Of a stretch of 64,000 nucleotides of DNA, positions 18,120-26,961 are shown in pieces. The DNA lies in contig NZ_CP120849.1 in the NCBI RefSeq assembly GCF_029581355.1, positions 5,054,501 to 5,118,500 of the forward strand, given 5' to 3'. The first letter of the stretch is position 1; the number at the start of each line of letters is the position of its first letter. The DNA comes from Parabacteroides chongii. GTDB lineage: Bacteria; Bacteroidota; Bacteroidia; Bacteroidales; Tannerellaceae. A program made the position numbers and the translations under genes. The notes beneath the pieces were generated by a model. It made no database searches. It saw only the letters and a program-made list of their open reading frames with translations, and was not told where the DNA came from.

Positions 18120-20492
18120 TTATTCACTTTTAACACTATTCACTGGATTCTCATTCGCTGCCTTCCAGTTCTGGAAAGTAACCGTCAGCATCGTGATCGC
18201 TGCCACAACGGCAAAAGCCAAAACAAACACCCACCAAAAGACCGGTGTCTTGTCGGAAAAGTTTTCCAGCCATTTATGTACTCCGTAATAAGCAAACGGG
18301 GCTGCTATGACAAAACATATACTGACAACCTTCAGGTAGATTTTATTGAACATATTCAATATCTCCTGTACCGTCGCACCGAACACTTTCCGAACGCCGA
18401 TCTCTTTCCGTCTGTATTGTGTCTCAAAGACTACCAAACCGAATACGCCCACGATCGACAGAACGATAGCCAACAGGCTGAACAAGGTGATCATCTTTTT
18501 CAGATATTGTTCTTTATGATAGAGATTATTGAATACCGTATCGTAAAACTCGACTTCGAAAGGATAAGCCGGATCAATATCGGTAATCACCCGGTGGATA
18601 TGGGCTACCGCTTCTTCCACGTTTGTTCCGACTTTCAGACGGATATAAGAAATAGTCAAACCACTGAATCTTTTACTAACCCTGAACATCAACGGTTTGT
18701 TAGACGAACGCAGAGAAGAAACCTTTATATTGTCGATGAAGCCGGCGATACTACCTGTACCCATCCAGCTCTTTTCCAATGGATATCCCGGTTCCATATC
18801 AGGAACAACATCCAGCATCCGCTTGGTAAAGATACAAGCATAAGTAGAATCACTTTGTGCATCCGAACGGCTAAAATCACGTCCGCTGGTGACGGGAATA
18901 CCCATCACATTCAGAAAGTTCCATGAAACATCGATCACTTCGCTATTAAATTCTTTATTATTGCAACGGAAATAATTGGCAGAATAGACATCCGAAGCTC
19001 CTACTATGGTATTGGCAAATCCTCCATCCTCGATACCGGCATACTCTTTGAGCCGGTTTACCAATAGATCGCCGGACTTCGTGACTATATCCTGACTCAA
19101 TGTCACCATCGCTACCTGGTCTTTATCGAATCCCAACTTGTAAGAACGCATATAGTTATTCTGGATCTGTATAAAAGAAGAACCGATAATCAAACCGATG
19201 GAAACAACATACTGGAAACCGATCAAGGCCGTACGCAACTTCCGTCCTGAAGCAGACAGGCCGAAACTACCCTTCAATACCAGTGCCGGTTGGAAAGAGG
19301 TCATATACCATGCCGGATACAGACCGGCTACCAACCCCAATAATACAGAAATACCCAACACCATAAATAACAGCGGTATATAATGCAGTAAATTCGTATC
19401 CGCTTCGACGAATGATAAAACTTCCGTCCTGTTCAATATCCAGGTCAATAAAAAGGCCAACAGGCAGGCAAATACACAAATAGATACCGCTTCGGCTACC
19501 AAACTTGCCCGCAAACTTGCTGTCGAACTGCCCAATACCTTTTGGGTATTGATACTTTTTATCCGCATCGGAGCCAGTGAAGTGCTGAAATTCGTAAAAT
19601 TGATCCCGGCAATGACGATGACCAGTAAAGCGATCAATACCAATAACCGCATCGTATCGACATTTCCAGTCTTAATAAAATCATCCAACTGACCAGGCAT
19701 ATAATAAATGTCAGTGATAGGTATCAGTTGCAAGCGGGTTTCTTTATTGACATTATATTTAGCAAAATCGAATGTACTATTGAAGTTATCCTCTACTACT
19801 TGGCGAGACTCAGGTGAATCGAGCAATAAATATCCCATAAAGTTCTGAGAAAGCCAATCATCTTCAAAGTGTTTATTCATTCGGGCATAAATCCCGTTTT
19901 CCATCTGCGAGTTTTCCGGAAAATCTTTATAGACAGCTCCGACGGTAAAGTTCATTTCATCTATATAAAACATTCTATCTTTCGAACGAATACTTTTGCC
20001 TATAGCCGATTCCTTGCCAAACATCCGTTTAGCCATACTTTCAGATATCATTACCTTTTCCGGATCTTCCAGGCAAGTTGCCATTCCTTCCACCAAAGTC
20101 GGTTCGAATACTTTGGGAAAATCCGGATAGCAAGGGATAAATAGTTCTTTAAAACCTCTTTCATCATTTCCCTCTCCTACATTCACATAGGTTTTACTAC
20201 TAAAAGAATTCAGCAATGTATAGGCTTCAATATGCGGAGACGAAGTAAAAGCAGCATTCGCTAACGCCTGGGGAATCACTGATGCATAAATATCTCCTTC
20301 GCCGTGATTCATATCTACCCGGCAAATACGGGACGCGGTCGGATAACACCGGTCGAAAGTCCGTTCATATTGAACCTGCATCATAATCACCAGAAAAGCA
20401 GTCAAGGCGACAGTCAGCCCCACCACATTCAGAAAAGACGCCATCTTGAAGCGGCGCAGTACGTTCACAAAGTTTCGTAATATTGTTTTCAT
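18120..20492 (-). CDS. FtsX/MacB-type ABC permease, type A (array member 8)
   Basis: A 790-aa type A permease, first gene of the 8-7-6-5 operon. Marks: KSINTQKVLGSST after TM2, ALVLKGSFGLSASGRKLR before TM5, YRRKEIGVRKVFGATVQEIL after TM6 and tail NPVNSVKSE. In sequence it is closest to member 1 (both have LAPMR/LTPMR before the loop, KLGFDKDQ/SLGFDKDQ after TM5 and the YHKEQ/YHKEE stretch before TM6). The sigma-54 element at 20537-20552 lies 45 bp before the start codon, with the two activator sites at the usual distance. Confidence 0.88.
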   Translation of the reverse strand: MKTILRNFVNVLRRFKMASFLNVVGLTVALTAFLVIMMQVQYERTFDRCYPTASRICRVDMNHGEGDIYASVIPQALANAAFTSSPHIEAYTLLNSFSSKTYVNVGEGNDERGFKELFIPCYPDFPKVFEPTLVEGMATCLEDPEKVMISESMAKRMFGKESAIGKSIRSKDRMFYIDEMNFTVGAVYKDFPENSQMENGIYARMNKHFEDDWLSQNFMGYLLLDSPESRQVVEDNFNSTFDFAKYNVNKETRLQLIPITDIYYMPGQLDDFIKTGNVDTMRLLVLIALLVIVIAGINFTNFSTSLAPMRIKSINTQKVLGSSTASLRASLVAEAVSICVFACLLAFLLTWILNRTEVLSFVEADTNLLHYIPLLFMVLGISVLLGLVAGLYPAWYMTSFQPALVLKGSFGLSASGRKLRTALIGFQYVVSIGLIIGSSFIQIQNNYMRSYKLGFDKDQVAMVTLSQDIVTKSGDLLVNRLKEYAGIEDGGFANTIVGASDVYSANYFRCNNKEFNSEVIDVSWNFLNVMGIPVTSGRDFSRSDAQSDSTYACIFTKRMLDVVPDMEPGYPLEKSWMGTGSIAGFIDNIKVSSLRSSNKPLMFRVSKRFSGLTISYIRLKVGTNVEEAVAHIHRVITDIDPAYPFEVEFYDTVFNNLYHKEQYLKKMITLFSLLAIVLSIVGVFGLVVFETQYRRKEIGVRKVFGATVQEILNMFNKIYLKVVSICFVIAAPFAYYGVHKWLENFSDKTPVFWWVFVLAFAVVAAITMLTVTFQNWKAANENPVNSVKSE

Positions 20493-20536
20493 CTATACTA
20501 ATGTTTTGTCTTCTATTCTTTTTACATATTTGACTA

Positions 20537-20552
20537 TTCAAATCGTATGCCA
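20537..20552 (-). promoter_or_regulatory. sigma-54 promoter of operon permease 8-7-6-5
   Basis: TGGCATACGATTTGAA on the minus strand, with correct -24/-12 spacing. Confidence 0.75.
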
Positions 20553-20606
20553 AACTAGTAAATTACTGATAATCAAGTAAATAACCAATCATTCTTTTAA
20601 TATCTA

Positions 20607-20644
20607 TGTCAAATAATTGGACAGTTCTGTCTAGTTTTTTGACA
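20607..20644. promoter_or_regulatory. activator-site pair (UAS) for permeases 8-7-6-5
   Basis: TGTCAAATAATTGGACA (20607-20623) and the weaker TGTCTAGTTTTTTGACA (20628-20644), centres 21 bp apart, 54 bp from the sigma-54 element. Confidence 0.75.
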
Positions 20645-20748
20645 TCCGAAGGCTATCAGTCTATTTATTTACAACAGCCATACAAAGTTTTTTAAAACAA
20701 CCCTTCACCATCTATATTTTAGCCTCCAACTATTGATATTCATAACAT

Positions 20749-20783
20749 AAAAAGGTGACGCCGCCTTGAAAAACAGCGTCACC
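20749..20783 (-). terminator. intrinsic terminator of permease 9
   Basis: On the minus strand an 8-bp GC-rich stem (GGTGACGC / GCGTCACC) is followed by TTTTTATG. It lies some 420 bp after the stop of member 9, leaving a long 3' untranslated region. Confidence 0.7.
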
Positions 20784-20800
20784 CCATATTAGAAAGAAAT

Positions 20801-20825
20801 GACGCCGGAAATCACCTCCGGCGTC
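20801..20825. other. strong hairpin in the 3' region of permease 9
   Basis: A 9-bp perfect stem (GACGCCGGA / TCCGGCGTC) with a 7-base loop. It shares the GTGACGC core with the terminator hairpin next to it. Confidence 0.6.
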
Positions 20826-21022
20826 ACCCTACAATTATTGAATATCAATCTACATGCGTCACATTTTTTTTAGTGACACCGAAAACTGATCAAACTTCAA
20901 AGTGTAGTATATCTCATCTATTCCCTTTGATAGTATTCTCCGGCAACTATCTTCCTTCCGAACATCCACTAACAGCTAATTTACTATGCATTAATAGCTC
21001 CCTGCTTATTTTCTATTCTCAG

Positions 21023-21110
21023 CCTGTACAGGATAACAAAATACCCTGTACACCCTAGTCGATTACCCTGTACATCGTACCGGATTATCCTGTACACCCT
21101 AGTGTTTGCA
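21023..21110. repeat. four direct repeats of 22 bp with a TGTACA core
   Basis: CCTGTACA recurs at 21023, 21045, 21067 and 21089, i.e. with an exact 22-bp period. Units 2 and 4 also share CCCTAGT, and units 2 and 3 end GATTA(C/T). TGTACA is itself a palindrome, so this looks like phased protein-binding sites (inference). Confidence 0.7.
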
Positions 21111-21198
21111 AACAGGCAGATATGCACTAATCTTCGACATAGCATACAATAGATGCTCACCTGGTACCGGTTAGGAACTGGTTACATTCTACCTCTTG

Positions 21199-23526
21199 TT
21201 ACTTATTCGATACACTATCTATCGGGTTGGCATTAGCAGCTTTGTAACTCTGGAAAAATACCGTTACAAGTGCAATGACGAGACAGAATATACCGGAGAC
21301 AATAAAGATTAGCGGATTCAGGGAGATCCGGTATGAATAATCGGACAGCCACTGGTTCATGAAATACCAGATAATCGGTGTTGCTATAATAAAGGCCACA
21401 CCTACATAAACCAAAAACGAACCGATCAGACGGAACAAAACAGCCTGATTATCAGATCCAAACACTTTACGAATAGCCACCTCCTGCGAACGCTGATGGA
21501 TGAAATAGGTCGACATGGCCAGTAAACCCAACATAGAGATAATAACTGCAATCGAAGCAAAGAGCGAAACAATCTTTGTCATCCGGACTTCAGACTCGAA
21601 CGATTTCTGAACCTGTTCATTCAGATAGGTGGCATTGAAATCCAACCCACCGGAAGCCTCCTTATAGATCTCTTGTATTTTGTTATAAGCTGTATAAGGG
21701 TTACCTTCCACTTCGATAAGAATACTCCAGGGGAACATTTCACTCCGTTTGTCGATGCGAAGCATGGCGGGACGCATATCATTCGTAATATTTCCCAACT
21801 GAAAGTCCTGCACAATACCGGCAATCGGCGTTGCATTTTTATTCCATAGGAAACTGGGAGCGTCCTGTGGCAACTCCATATCCCGCATGGCTTTTTCAGT
21901 CACATACCAGCTCTTTTCTGCTAATTGGTTATCACGGACAATCTTATATCCCAACATATTGAACGCTGTGCTATCCATGATGAACTGCTGGAAACCGAGA
22001 AATTTGCCTTCATATTCGCTGGACATATTATTACTTCCGCTCAAAGGCATCCCGGCTGCCAGCCCTACTCGTTTGACGAACGGTTGACGCCCAAACTCAT
22101 CGATAGCTGCATTACGGTCGGAGTTGTTTGCAAAACCATTCGCAACCTCCAGTATACTATTCGTGTTATAGCCCAACGGTGCATTGATCAAGTGACGCGA
22201 TTGCAGGATCATGACGATCGATGCCGCAATCATAGCGATGGTGATTCCATTCTGGAAAGTGATAAACACCTTACTGAACACCATTTTCGTCTGCTTACGG
22301 AACGTTCCGCGCACAATATCGATCGGCTTCACGGAAGAAATCAATACAGCCGGCAACAGTCCGGCAACAACGCCAATCAGAAGAATCAAGACAATACCGG
22401 CAAGACACCAGCCAGGAGTGAAAGTCGCCATCAGATCGATCTGCGTCTGCAAAAGATCATTCACAAAAGGAACCGCCGCATGTGCCAGTAACCAGCCTAT
22501 TCCGAAAGAAATTATAGTCAGCAAAGTCGATTCTATCATCATACGTATGAATAAATCTCCGCGTGACGATCCTAACAAACGTCTTGTAGCCATCTCCTTC
22601 GCCCGCTGACCTGCCTGTGCGACCGTCAGATTAATATAATTGAATATGGCAAAGACCAGGATCAGGATACCTATAGACAAGAGAACAATGACCAAACGCT
22701 TATTCCCTGTTTGAACAGATCCGAAATCGTTCAATTCAGAGAAATAAAGTTCACTTATCGGTATCAAGTTCACTACTTTGGACATATCACGCTGGTAAAT
22801 CCAGAACGATTCCTTGAAATAACTCAGGATATCCGGTATCTTCGGACGCAGGTCGGCACCCGGCTTCATCTTTAAGAAAGCGACTGTCGAGCCGGCATTT
22901 CCGGGATGATCCATACTGATCGACCAGTTGTACTCATGAGCCCGCTCCACACGAAACATGATATCAGCATACGGGATCGTCGAGTGCTTGATATCTTCCA
23001 TAATGCCGCTCACCAGGAAAGAAAGCGAATCGCCGATAATAACGCTTTGTCCGATCGGGTCTTCCGTGCCGAACAGTTTATTGGCAAAAGTCTTTGAGAG
23101 AACGACATTGCTTCTGTTTTCCAATACCCGGTTCTTATCTCCTGCCAGGAGTTTAAAAGAGAAAAAGTTAAAGAAGCAAGAATCGACGGGGACTGTTCTG
23201 GCAGTTAATTTTTTATCATTATTTTTTACGATCTGATTACCCACATTGGTTGTAATAACCGGGCAGACCTGCTCGATCTCAGGATAGCGTTCCTGCAGGC
23301 GGTAGGCGATCGGCAACGCCGTGCTCGGTCCTCTGTCGTTAGCCAACACATAAATGCGGTCTACATCCTTATGGAACTTGTCGACCGACAATTCCTGTAC
23401 GGTATAAACGGCAATCAGGATTACAAACATCAATGAAACGGACAGTCCGAATACATCGATCGCTGTATATGCTTTATTCCTGCTTAAAAATTTGAGGAAT
23501 GATTTTATATTTAATAAGTTATTCAT
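21199..23526 (-). CDS. FtsX/MacB-type ABC permease, type B (array member 9)
   Basis: A 775-aa type B permease. The reading frame is open 12 codons further upstream, but the start is placed at 23526 because the protein then begins MNNLLNIKSFLKFLSRNK, aligned with the other type B N-termini. Loops are QRAKEMATRRLLGSSRGDLF and HQRSQEVAIRKVFGSDNQAV; the tail is NPIDSVSNK, the most divergent C-terminus of the array. It lies 122 bp downstream of the ATPase gene with a strong hairpin (23559-23588) between them and no promoter of its own, so it is the only permease directly co-transcribed with the ATPase. Confidence 0.87.
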   Translation of the reverse strand: MNNLLNIKSFLKFLSRNKAYTAIDVFGLSVSLMFVILIAVYTVQELSVDKFHKDVDRIYVLANDRGPSTALPIAYRLQERYPEIEQVCPVITTNVGNQIVKNNDKKLTARTVPVDSCFFNFFSFKLLAGDKNRVLENRSNVVLSKTFANKLFGTEDPIGQSVIIGDSLSFLVSGIMEDIKHSTIPYADIMFRVERAHEYNWSISMDHPGNAGSTVAFLKMKPGADLRPKIPDILSYFKESFWIYQRDMSKVVNLIPISELYFSELNDFGSVQTGNKRLVIVLLSIGILILVFAIFNYINLTVAQAGQRAKEMATRRLLGSSRGDLFIRMMIESTLLTIISFGIGWLLAHAAVPFVNDLLQTQIDLMATFTPGWCLAGIVLILLIGVVAGLLPAVLISSVKPIDIVRGTFRKQTKMVFSKVFITFQNGITIAMIAASIVMILQSRHLINAPLGYNTNSILEVANGFANNSDRNAAIDEFGRQPFVKRVGLAAGMPLSGSNNMSSEYEGKFLGFQQFIMDSTAFNMLGYKIVRDNQLAEKSWYVTEKAMRDMELPQDAPSFLWNKNATPIAGIVQDFQLGNITNDMRPAMLRIDKRSEMFPWSILIEVEGNPYTAYNKIQEIYKEASGGLDFNATYLNEQVQKSFESEVRMTKIVSLFASIAVIISMLGLLAMSTYFIHQRSQEVAIRKVFGSDNQAVLFRLIGSFLVYVGVAFIIATPIIWYFMNQWLSDYSYRISLNPLIFIVSGIFCLVIALVTVFFQSYKAANANPIDSVSNK

Positions 23527-23558
23527 CTTCTTACTGATTTCATTTAGGCGAGAGAATA

Positions 23559-23588
23559 ACATATCCTACCTTCACAGGTAGGATATGT
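23559..23588. other. intercistronic hairpin between ATPase and permease 9
   Basis: A 12-bp perfect stem (ACATATCCTACC / GGTAGGATATGT) with a 6-base loop. On the minus strand no T run follows, so it is more likely an RNA processing or stability element, or a weak attenuator, than a full terminator. Confidence 0.6.
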
Positions 23589-23648
23589 CGGTTTTTCTTT
23601 TAAACTTATAAATTTAGCTATATGCTTTGTTATGTATAGAAAATACAA

Positions 23649-24329
23649 TCAGATAAATTCGCTGACTGAAGATACGATGCTACCGTCGAACAGGTTGATG
23701 ATGCGGTGTGCAAAACTGGCATCATGTTTGGAGTGAGTTACCATGACGATGGTAGTTCCTTCCTTGTTCAGTTCGGTCAGCAGCTGCATCACTTCGGCAC
23801 CGTTCTTAGAGTCCAGATTACCGGTCGGCTCATCCGCAAGGATGATTTTCGGGTTGGAAACGACTGCACGGGCAATGGCAACACGTTGTTGCTGACCACC
23901 GGATAACTGCTGCGGGAAGTGAGTGGCACGATGGCTGATATTCATTCGTTTCAGGATATCTGTTACCATCTGTTTACGTTCGGCAGCTTTTACCTTCAGG
24001 TAAGTCAAAGGTAATTCCACATTTTCATACACATTCAGTTCGTCGATCAGGTTGAAGCTCTGGAATACGAAACCGATATTCCCTTTACGCACCTGGGTAC
24101 GTTCTTTTTCTTTCAGGTGGCCCACTTCTTTATCTGCCAGGTAATAATCACCTGAAGTAGGGTTATCCAACAAGCCCAGGATATTTAATAATGTTGATTT
24201 ACCGCAACCGGAAGGTCCCATGATGGCAACAAATTCTCCATCCTTCACTTCCAATGATACATTGTTCAATGCAATAGTTTCTACCTCCTCTGTGCGGAAA
24301 TGCTTACTTAATCCTTCAATCTTAATCAT
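23649..24329 (-). CDS. ABC transporter ATP-binding protein, MacB/LolD type (sole ATPase of the array)
   Basis: A 226-aa cytoplasmic ATPase with all ABC signatures in order: Walker A GPSGCGKST (38-46), Q-loop Gln90 in FVFQSF, signature LSGGQ (142-146), Walker B IILADE (162-167), D-loop NLDS and H-loop His199. This is the LolD/MacB/FtsE branch that works with FtsX-fold permeases. It is the only ATPase of this branch in the window, amid twelve permeases that lack one, so it most likely energises all or many of them. It starts the ATPase-permease 9 unit, transcribed from the sigma-54 element 73 bp upstream. Other LolD-type ATPases elsewhere in the genome could also serve the permeases; this cannot be judged here. 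Confidence 0.92.
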   Translation of the reverse strand: MIKIEGLSKHFRTEEVETIALNNVSLEVKDGEFVAIMGPSGCGKSTLLNILGLLDNPTSGDYYLADKEVGHLKEKERTQVRKGNIGFVFQSFNLIDELNVYENVELPLTYLKVKAAERKQMVTDILKRMNISHRATHFPQQLSGGQQQRVAIARAVVSNPKIILADEPTGNLDSKNGAEVMQLLTELNKEGTTIVMVTHSKHDASFAHRIINLFDGSIVSSVSEFI

Positions 24330-24401
24330 AATGTTATTTATTTAATTCTACATTTATACTTTGATATTCCCTTAAAAAAACACTCTGTTTTCTATATTTA
24401 A

Positions 24402-24417
24402 TTCAAATTGCGTGCCA
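24402..24417 (-). promoter_or_regulatory. sigma-54 promoter of the ATPase-permease 9 unit
   Basis: TGGCACGCAATTTGAA on the minus strand: perfect -24 half with R at position 7, and correct spacing. Confidence 0.82.
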
Positions 24418-24472
24418 AACTTAATAAATTATTGATATTCAAAACTATATACTTTATCCTATTCCGGAAGAG

Positions 24473-24510
24473 TGTCTAATATTTAGACACTCCTGTCTAG
24501 TTTTTTTACA
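24473..24510. promoter_or_regulatory. activator-site pair (UAS) for ATPase-permease 9
   Basis: TGTCTAATATTTAGACA (24473-24489, near-perfect palindrome) and a half-conserved TGTCTAGTTTTTTACAC (24494-24510), again 21 bp centre to centre and 55 bp from the promoter. The pair sits 17 bp behind the stop of permease 10. Confidence 0.75.
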
Positions 24511-24526
24511 CTCTGCAGGCAACCCG

Positions 24527-26857
24527 TCATTTATTCTTTATACTTTCCACCGGATTGAGATTGGCAGCCTGGTAACTCTGGATAAATATCGTAACGAACG
24601 ATACGAATAAACAAAACAGACCGGCTGCTATAAAAATAAGCGGGCTCAATTCGATCCGGTAAGAATAATCGGACAACCATTGCTGCATGAATCGCCAGAT
24701 GATCGGTGTAGCGATCACAAAAGCAATCAATACATAGACAAGGAAAGTACGGATCAGCCGGTATAATATCTGGGAATTAGTCGAGCCGAATACTTTACGC
24801 ACCGCCACTTCCGATGAACGCTGCTGGATAAAGTAGGTCGACATAGCCAGCAACCCCAGCAACGAGATCAGGATGGCGACGAAAGCAAAGATCGAAACGA
24901 TCCGGGAAGTCCTTTCCTGTGCGGCAAATGATTCCTGTATCTGCGTATCTATATATTTCCCTTCAAAGCCGACATGGCCGATACGTTCATATATTTCCTG
25001 TATATCTTTATAGGATTCCACAGGATCGCCTTCTACTTCCAGCAGTACATTATACGGGGTCCATTCTTTTATATCATTCCTAATCTGAAGGCTGACCGGC
25101 TTCTTCTGATACATGATATTCGATAACTGAAAATCTTTCACAACACCGGCAATAGGATATTCCTGCCCCCACACTTTGATGGAAGGAGAATCTTCCGGCA
25201 ATTCCATTTCACGCATAGCCTGCTGGTTCAGATAGGTCTTTTTAGGACCGGCCAGATGATTATCACGTATTATCTCAATACCTAATATACTCAGAAAAGC
25301 CGTATCGGCCCTGAATACCTGGAAACTGACCTGCTTGCCATTGATCTCTTCCGTAGAATTATTCCCCCGGTTAAAAGGAGTGCCCTGTGAAAAAGCGATC
25401 CGCTTAACAGAAGCCAGTTGGCTCACCTCATTAGCGAATGTCTCTATATCTTTCTTACTTTTATAAGATTCGACCGGAACATCCATCACATTCGTCGTTT
25501 TATATCCCAACGGAGCATGTATGAGATGATTCACCTGTGCTACCATCGTAATGGAAGCTGCCACCAAGGCAATCGTGATCCCGTTCTGAAAAGTAATGAA
25601 GAACTTACTGAACACCATCTTGGTTTGCCGACGGAAAGTACCCCGCACCACTTCAATCGGCTTGGCATTGGAAATCACAATGGCAGGCAACAATCCTGCA
25701 AGTATACCGATCAACAGAATGACGGCTACAGCCAGCAATACATAACCGGGGGTAACAAAGTCCGACAGATTTATACGGGCATTCAACAACTGAGAGGCAT
25801 AAGGAGAGAAAAATATTGCCATAAAGATACCCAACAGGAAAGAAATGAAAGTCATCAGGGTAGACTCCATGATCAGTCGCAGGAGCAGGTCTCCTCTCGA
25901 CGAGCCCAATAATCTGCGGGTAGCCATTTCTTTTGCCCGGAAAGCCGTCTGCGCCACTGTCAGATTAATATAGTTGATGATGGCAAACAGCAGGATAAGT
26001 ATCCCCACCGAAAGCAGGATCATTACAAATTGCCAGTCCCCTTTAGCCAGCGTATAGGTACCCATATCCGAGAAATAGAAATCCTCCAGAGGATTCAGAA
26101 GCACTTTGCTGTAAATTCCTCTTTGATACATCCAAAATACTTCTTTGAAATAAGCGACGATATCATCCGTTTTGGCAAGCAGGTCTGCTCCTTCCTTTAC
26201 CATAATGAAATTGTTGACGGCTCCGGTATTATAGAACTGGTCGCTGTCTATTCCCTCTTCCATATATTTGAGCTGTTTGATTCCCATCAGGATATCGCAA
26301 TACGGAATCGTAGAGTTTTGAATATCTTTCATAATCCCGTTCACTTGGATACGGATGGAATCGTTCACCTGAACGACCTGCCCTATCGGATCGCTGTCGC
26401 TAAATACTTTGCGGGCAAAACTTTCGGAGATCACACCATAGTCATCGGCATCCATCACATGATTGCGGTCGCCAACCAACAGCGGGAAAGAGAAGAAATC
26501 GAAGAAAGTCGTATCGGCGAACATTAATTCGGCGTTGAAGTTTTTATCGGCCACCGTAACAGATGTATGATAGAATCCCCAGGGAGCGACCGGACATACT
26601 TTTTCTATTTCCGGATACCGTTCCTGCAAACGGTAGGCCAGCTTATAGGCCGATCCGGTATTGGCTTCGCTGCTTAACACGTAGATACGGTCGCCTTTCT
26701 CATGGTATTTGTCGGTAGACAATTCCTGTACCGAATAAACGGCTATCAATATAACGAACATCAACGATACGGATAACCCGAAGATATCGATTGCCGTATA
26801 GGTTTTGTTTCGGCTTAGAAATTTGAAAAATGACTTAAAGTTTACCAGGTTATTCAT
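24527..26857 (-). CDS. FtsX/MacB-type ABC permease, type B (array member 10)
   Basis: A 776-aa type B permease: N-terminus VNFKSFFKFLSRNKTYTAID, first loop FRAKEMATRRLLGSSRGDLL, PIEVVRGTFRRQTKMVFSKF before TM5, second loop QQRSSEVAVRKVFGSTNSQI, tail NPVESIKNK. It follows member 11 after 104 bp that contain a hairpin (26895-26932) but no sigma-54 element, so it is probably the last gene of the TolC-adaptor-12-11-10 transcript. The hairpin could lower its expression relative to the upstream genes. No terminator is visible between its stop and the promoter region of the ATPase. Confidence 0.87.
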   Translation of the reverse strand: MNNLVNFKSFFKFLSRNKTYTAIDIFGLSVSLMFVILIAVYSVQELSTDKYHEKGDRIYVLSSEANTGSAYKLAYRLQERYPEIEKVCPVAPWGFYHTSVTVADKNFNAELMFADTTFFDFFSFPLLVGDRNHVMDADDYGVISESFARKVFSDSDPIGQVVQVNDSIRIQVNGIMKDIQNSTIPYCDILMGIKQLKYMEEGIDSDQFYNTGAVNNFIMVKEGADLLAKTDDIVAYFKEVFWMYQRGIYSKVLLNPLEDFYFSDMGTYTLAKGDWQFVMILLSVGILILLFAIINYINLTVAQTAFRAKEMATRRLLGSSRGDLLLRLIMESTLMTFISFLLGIFMAIFFSPYASQLLNARINLSDFVTPGYVLLAVAVILLIGILAGLLPAIVISNAKPIEVVRGTFRRQTKMVFSKFFITFQNGITIALVAASITMVAQVNHLIHAPLGYKTTNVMDVPVESYKSKKDIETFANEVSQLASVKRIAFSQGTPFNRGNNSTEEINGKQVSFQVFRADTAFLSILGIEIIRDNHLAGPKKTYLNQQAMREMELPEDSPSIKVWGQEYPIAGVVKDFQLSNIMYQKKPVSLQIRNDIKEWTPYNVLLEVEGDPVESYKDIQEIYERIGHVGFEGKYIDTQIQESFAAQERTSRIVSIFAFVAILISLLGLLAMSTYFIQQRSSEVAVRKVFGSTNSQILYRLIRTFLVYVLIAFVIATPIIWRFMQQWLSDYSYRIELSPLIFIAAGLFCLFVSFVTIFIQSYQAANLNPVESIKNK

Positions 26858-26894
26858 TTAATTCGTGTTTTTAATATTTCATACTAGGACATAA

Positions 26895-26932
26895 GGAAAG
26901 CATACCCTCCTCATATGAGAGGGATGCTTTCC
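26895..26932. other. intercistronic hairpin between permeases 11 and 10
   Basis: Stem GGAAAGCAT-CCCTC / GAGGG-ATGCTTTCC with a single bulged A and a 9-base loop. No T run follows on the minus strand. It is similar in design to 23559-23588. Confidence 0.6.
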
Positions 26933-26961
26933 GGTTAAAAAGTAAATGATATAAATATATG

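Larger units (their letters stand above)
20493..21198. other. 706-bp intergenic region between permeases 9 and 8
   Basis: From left to right it holds the sigma-54 promoter of operon 8-7-6-5 (20537-20552), its activator pair (20607-20644), the hairpin terminator of member 9 (20749-20783), two further GTCAC-based hairpins (20801-20825 and about 20858-20877), and four TGTACA repeats with 22-bp period (21023-21110). No credible coding sequence is present. Confidence 0.75.

Noticed and set aside
20868..21058. Plus-strand 61-aa ORF in the 706-bp gap
   Set aside because: No domain, poor composition, overlaps the hairpin and repeat region, and no promoter or conserved start.
21023..21110. CRISPR array
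   Set aside because: Only 8-base repeat cores with 14-base intervening segments and no cas genes; far too short for repeats and spacers.
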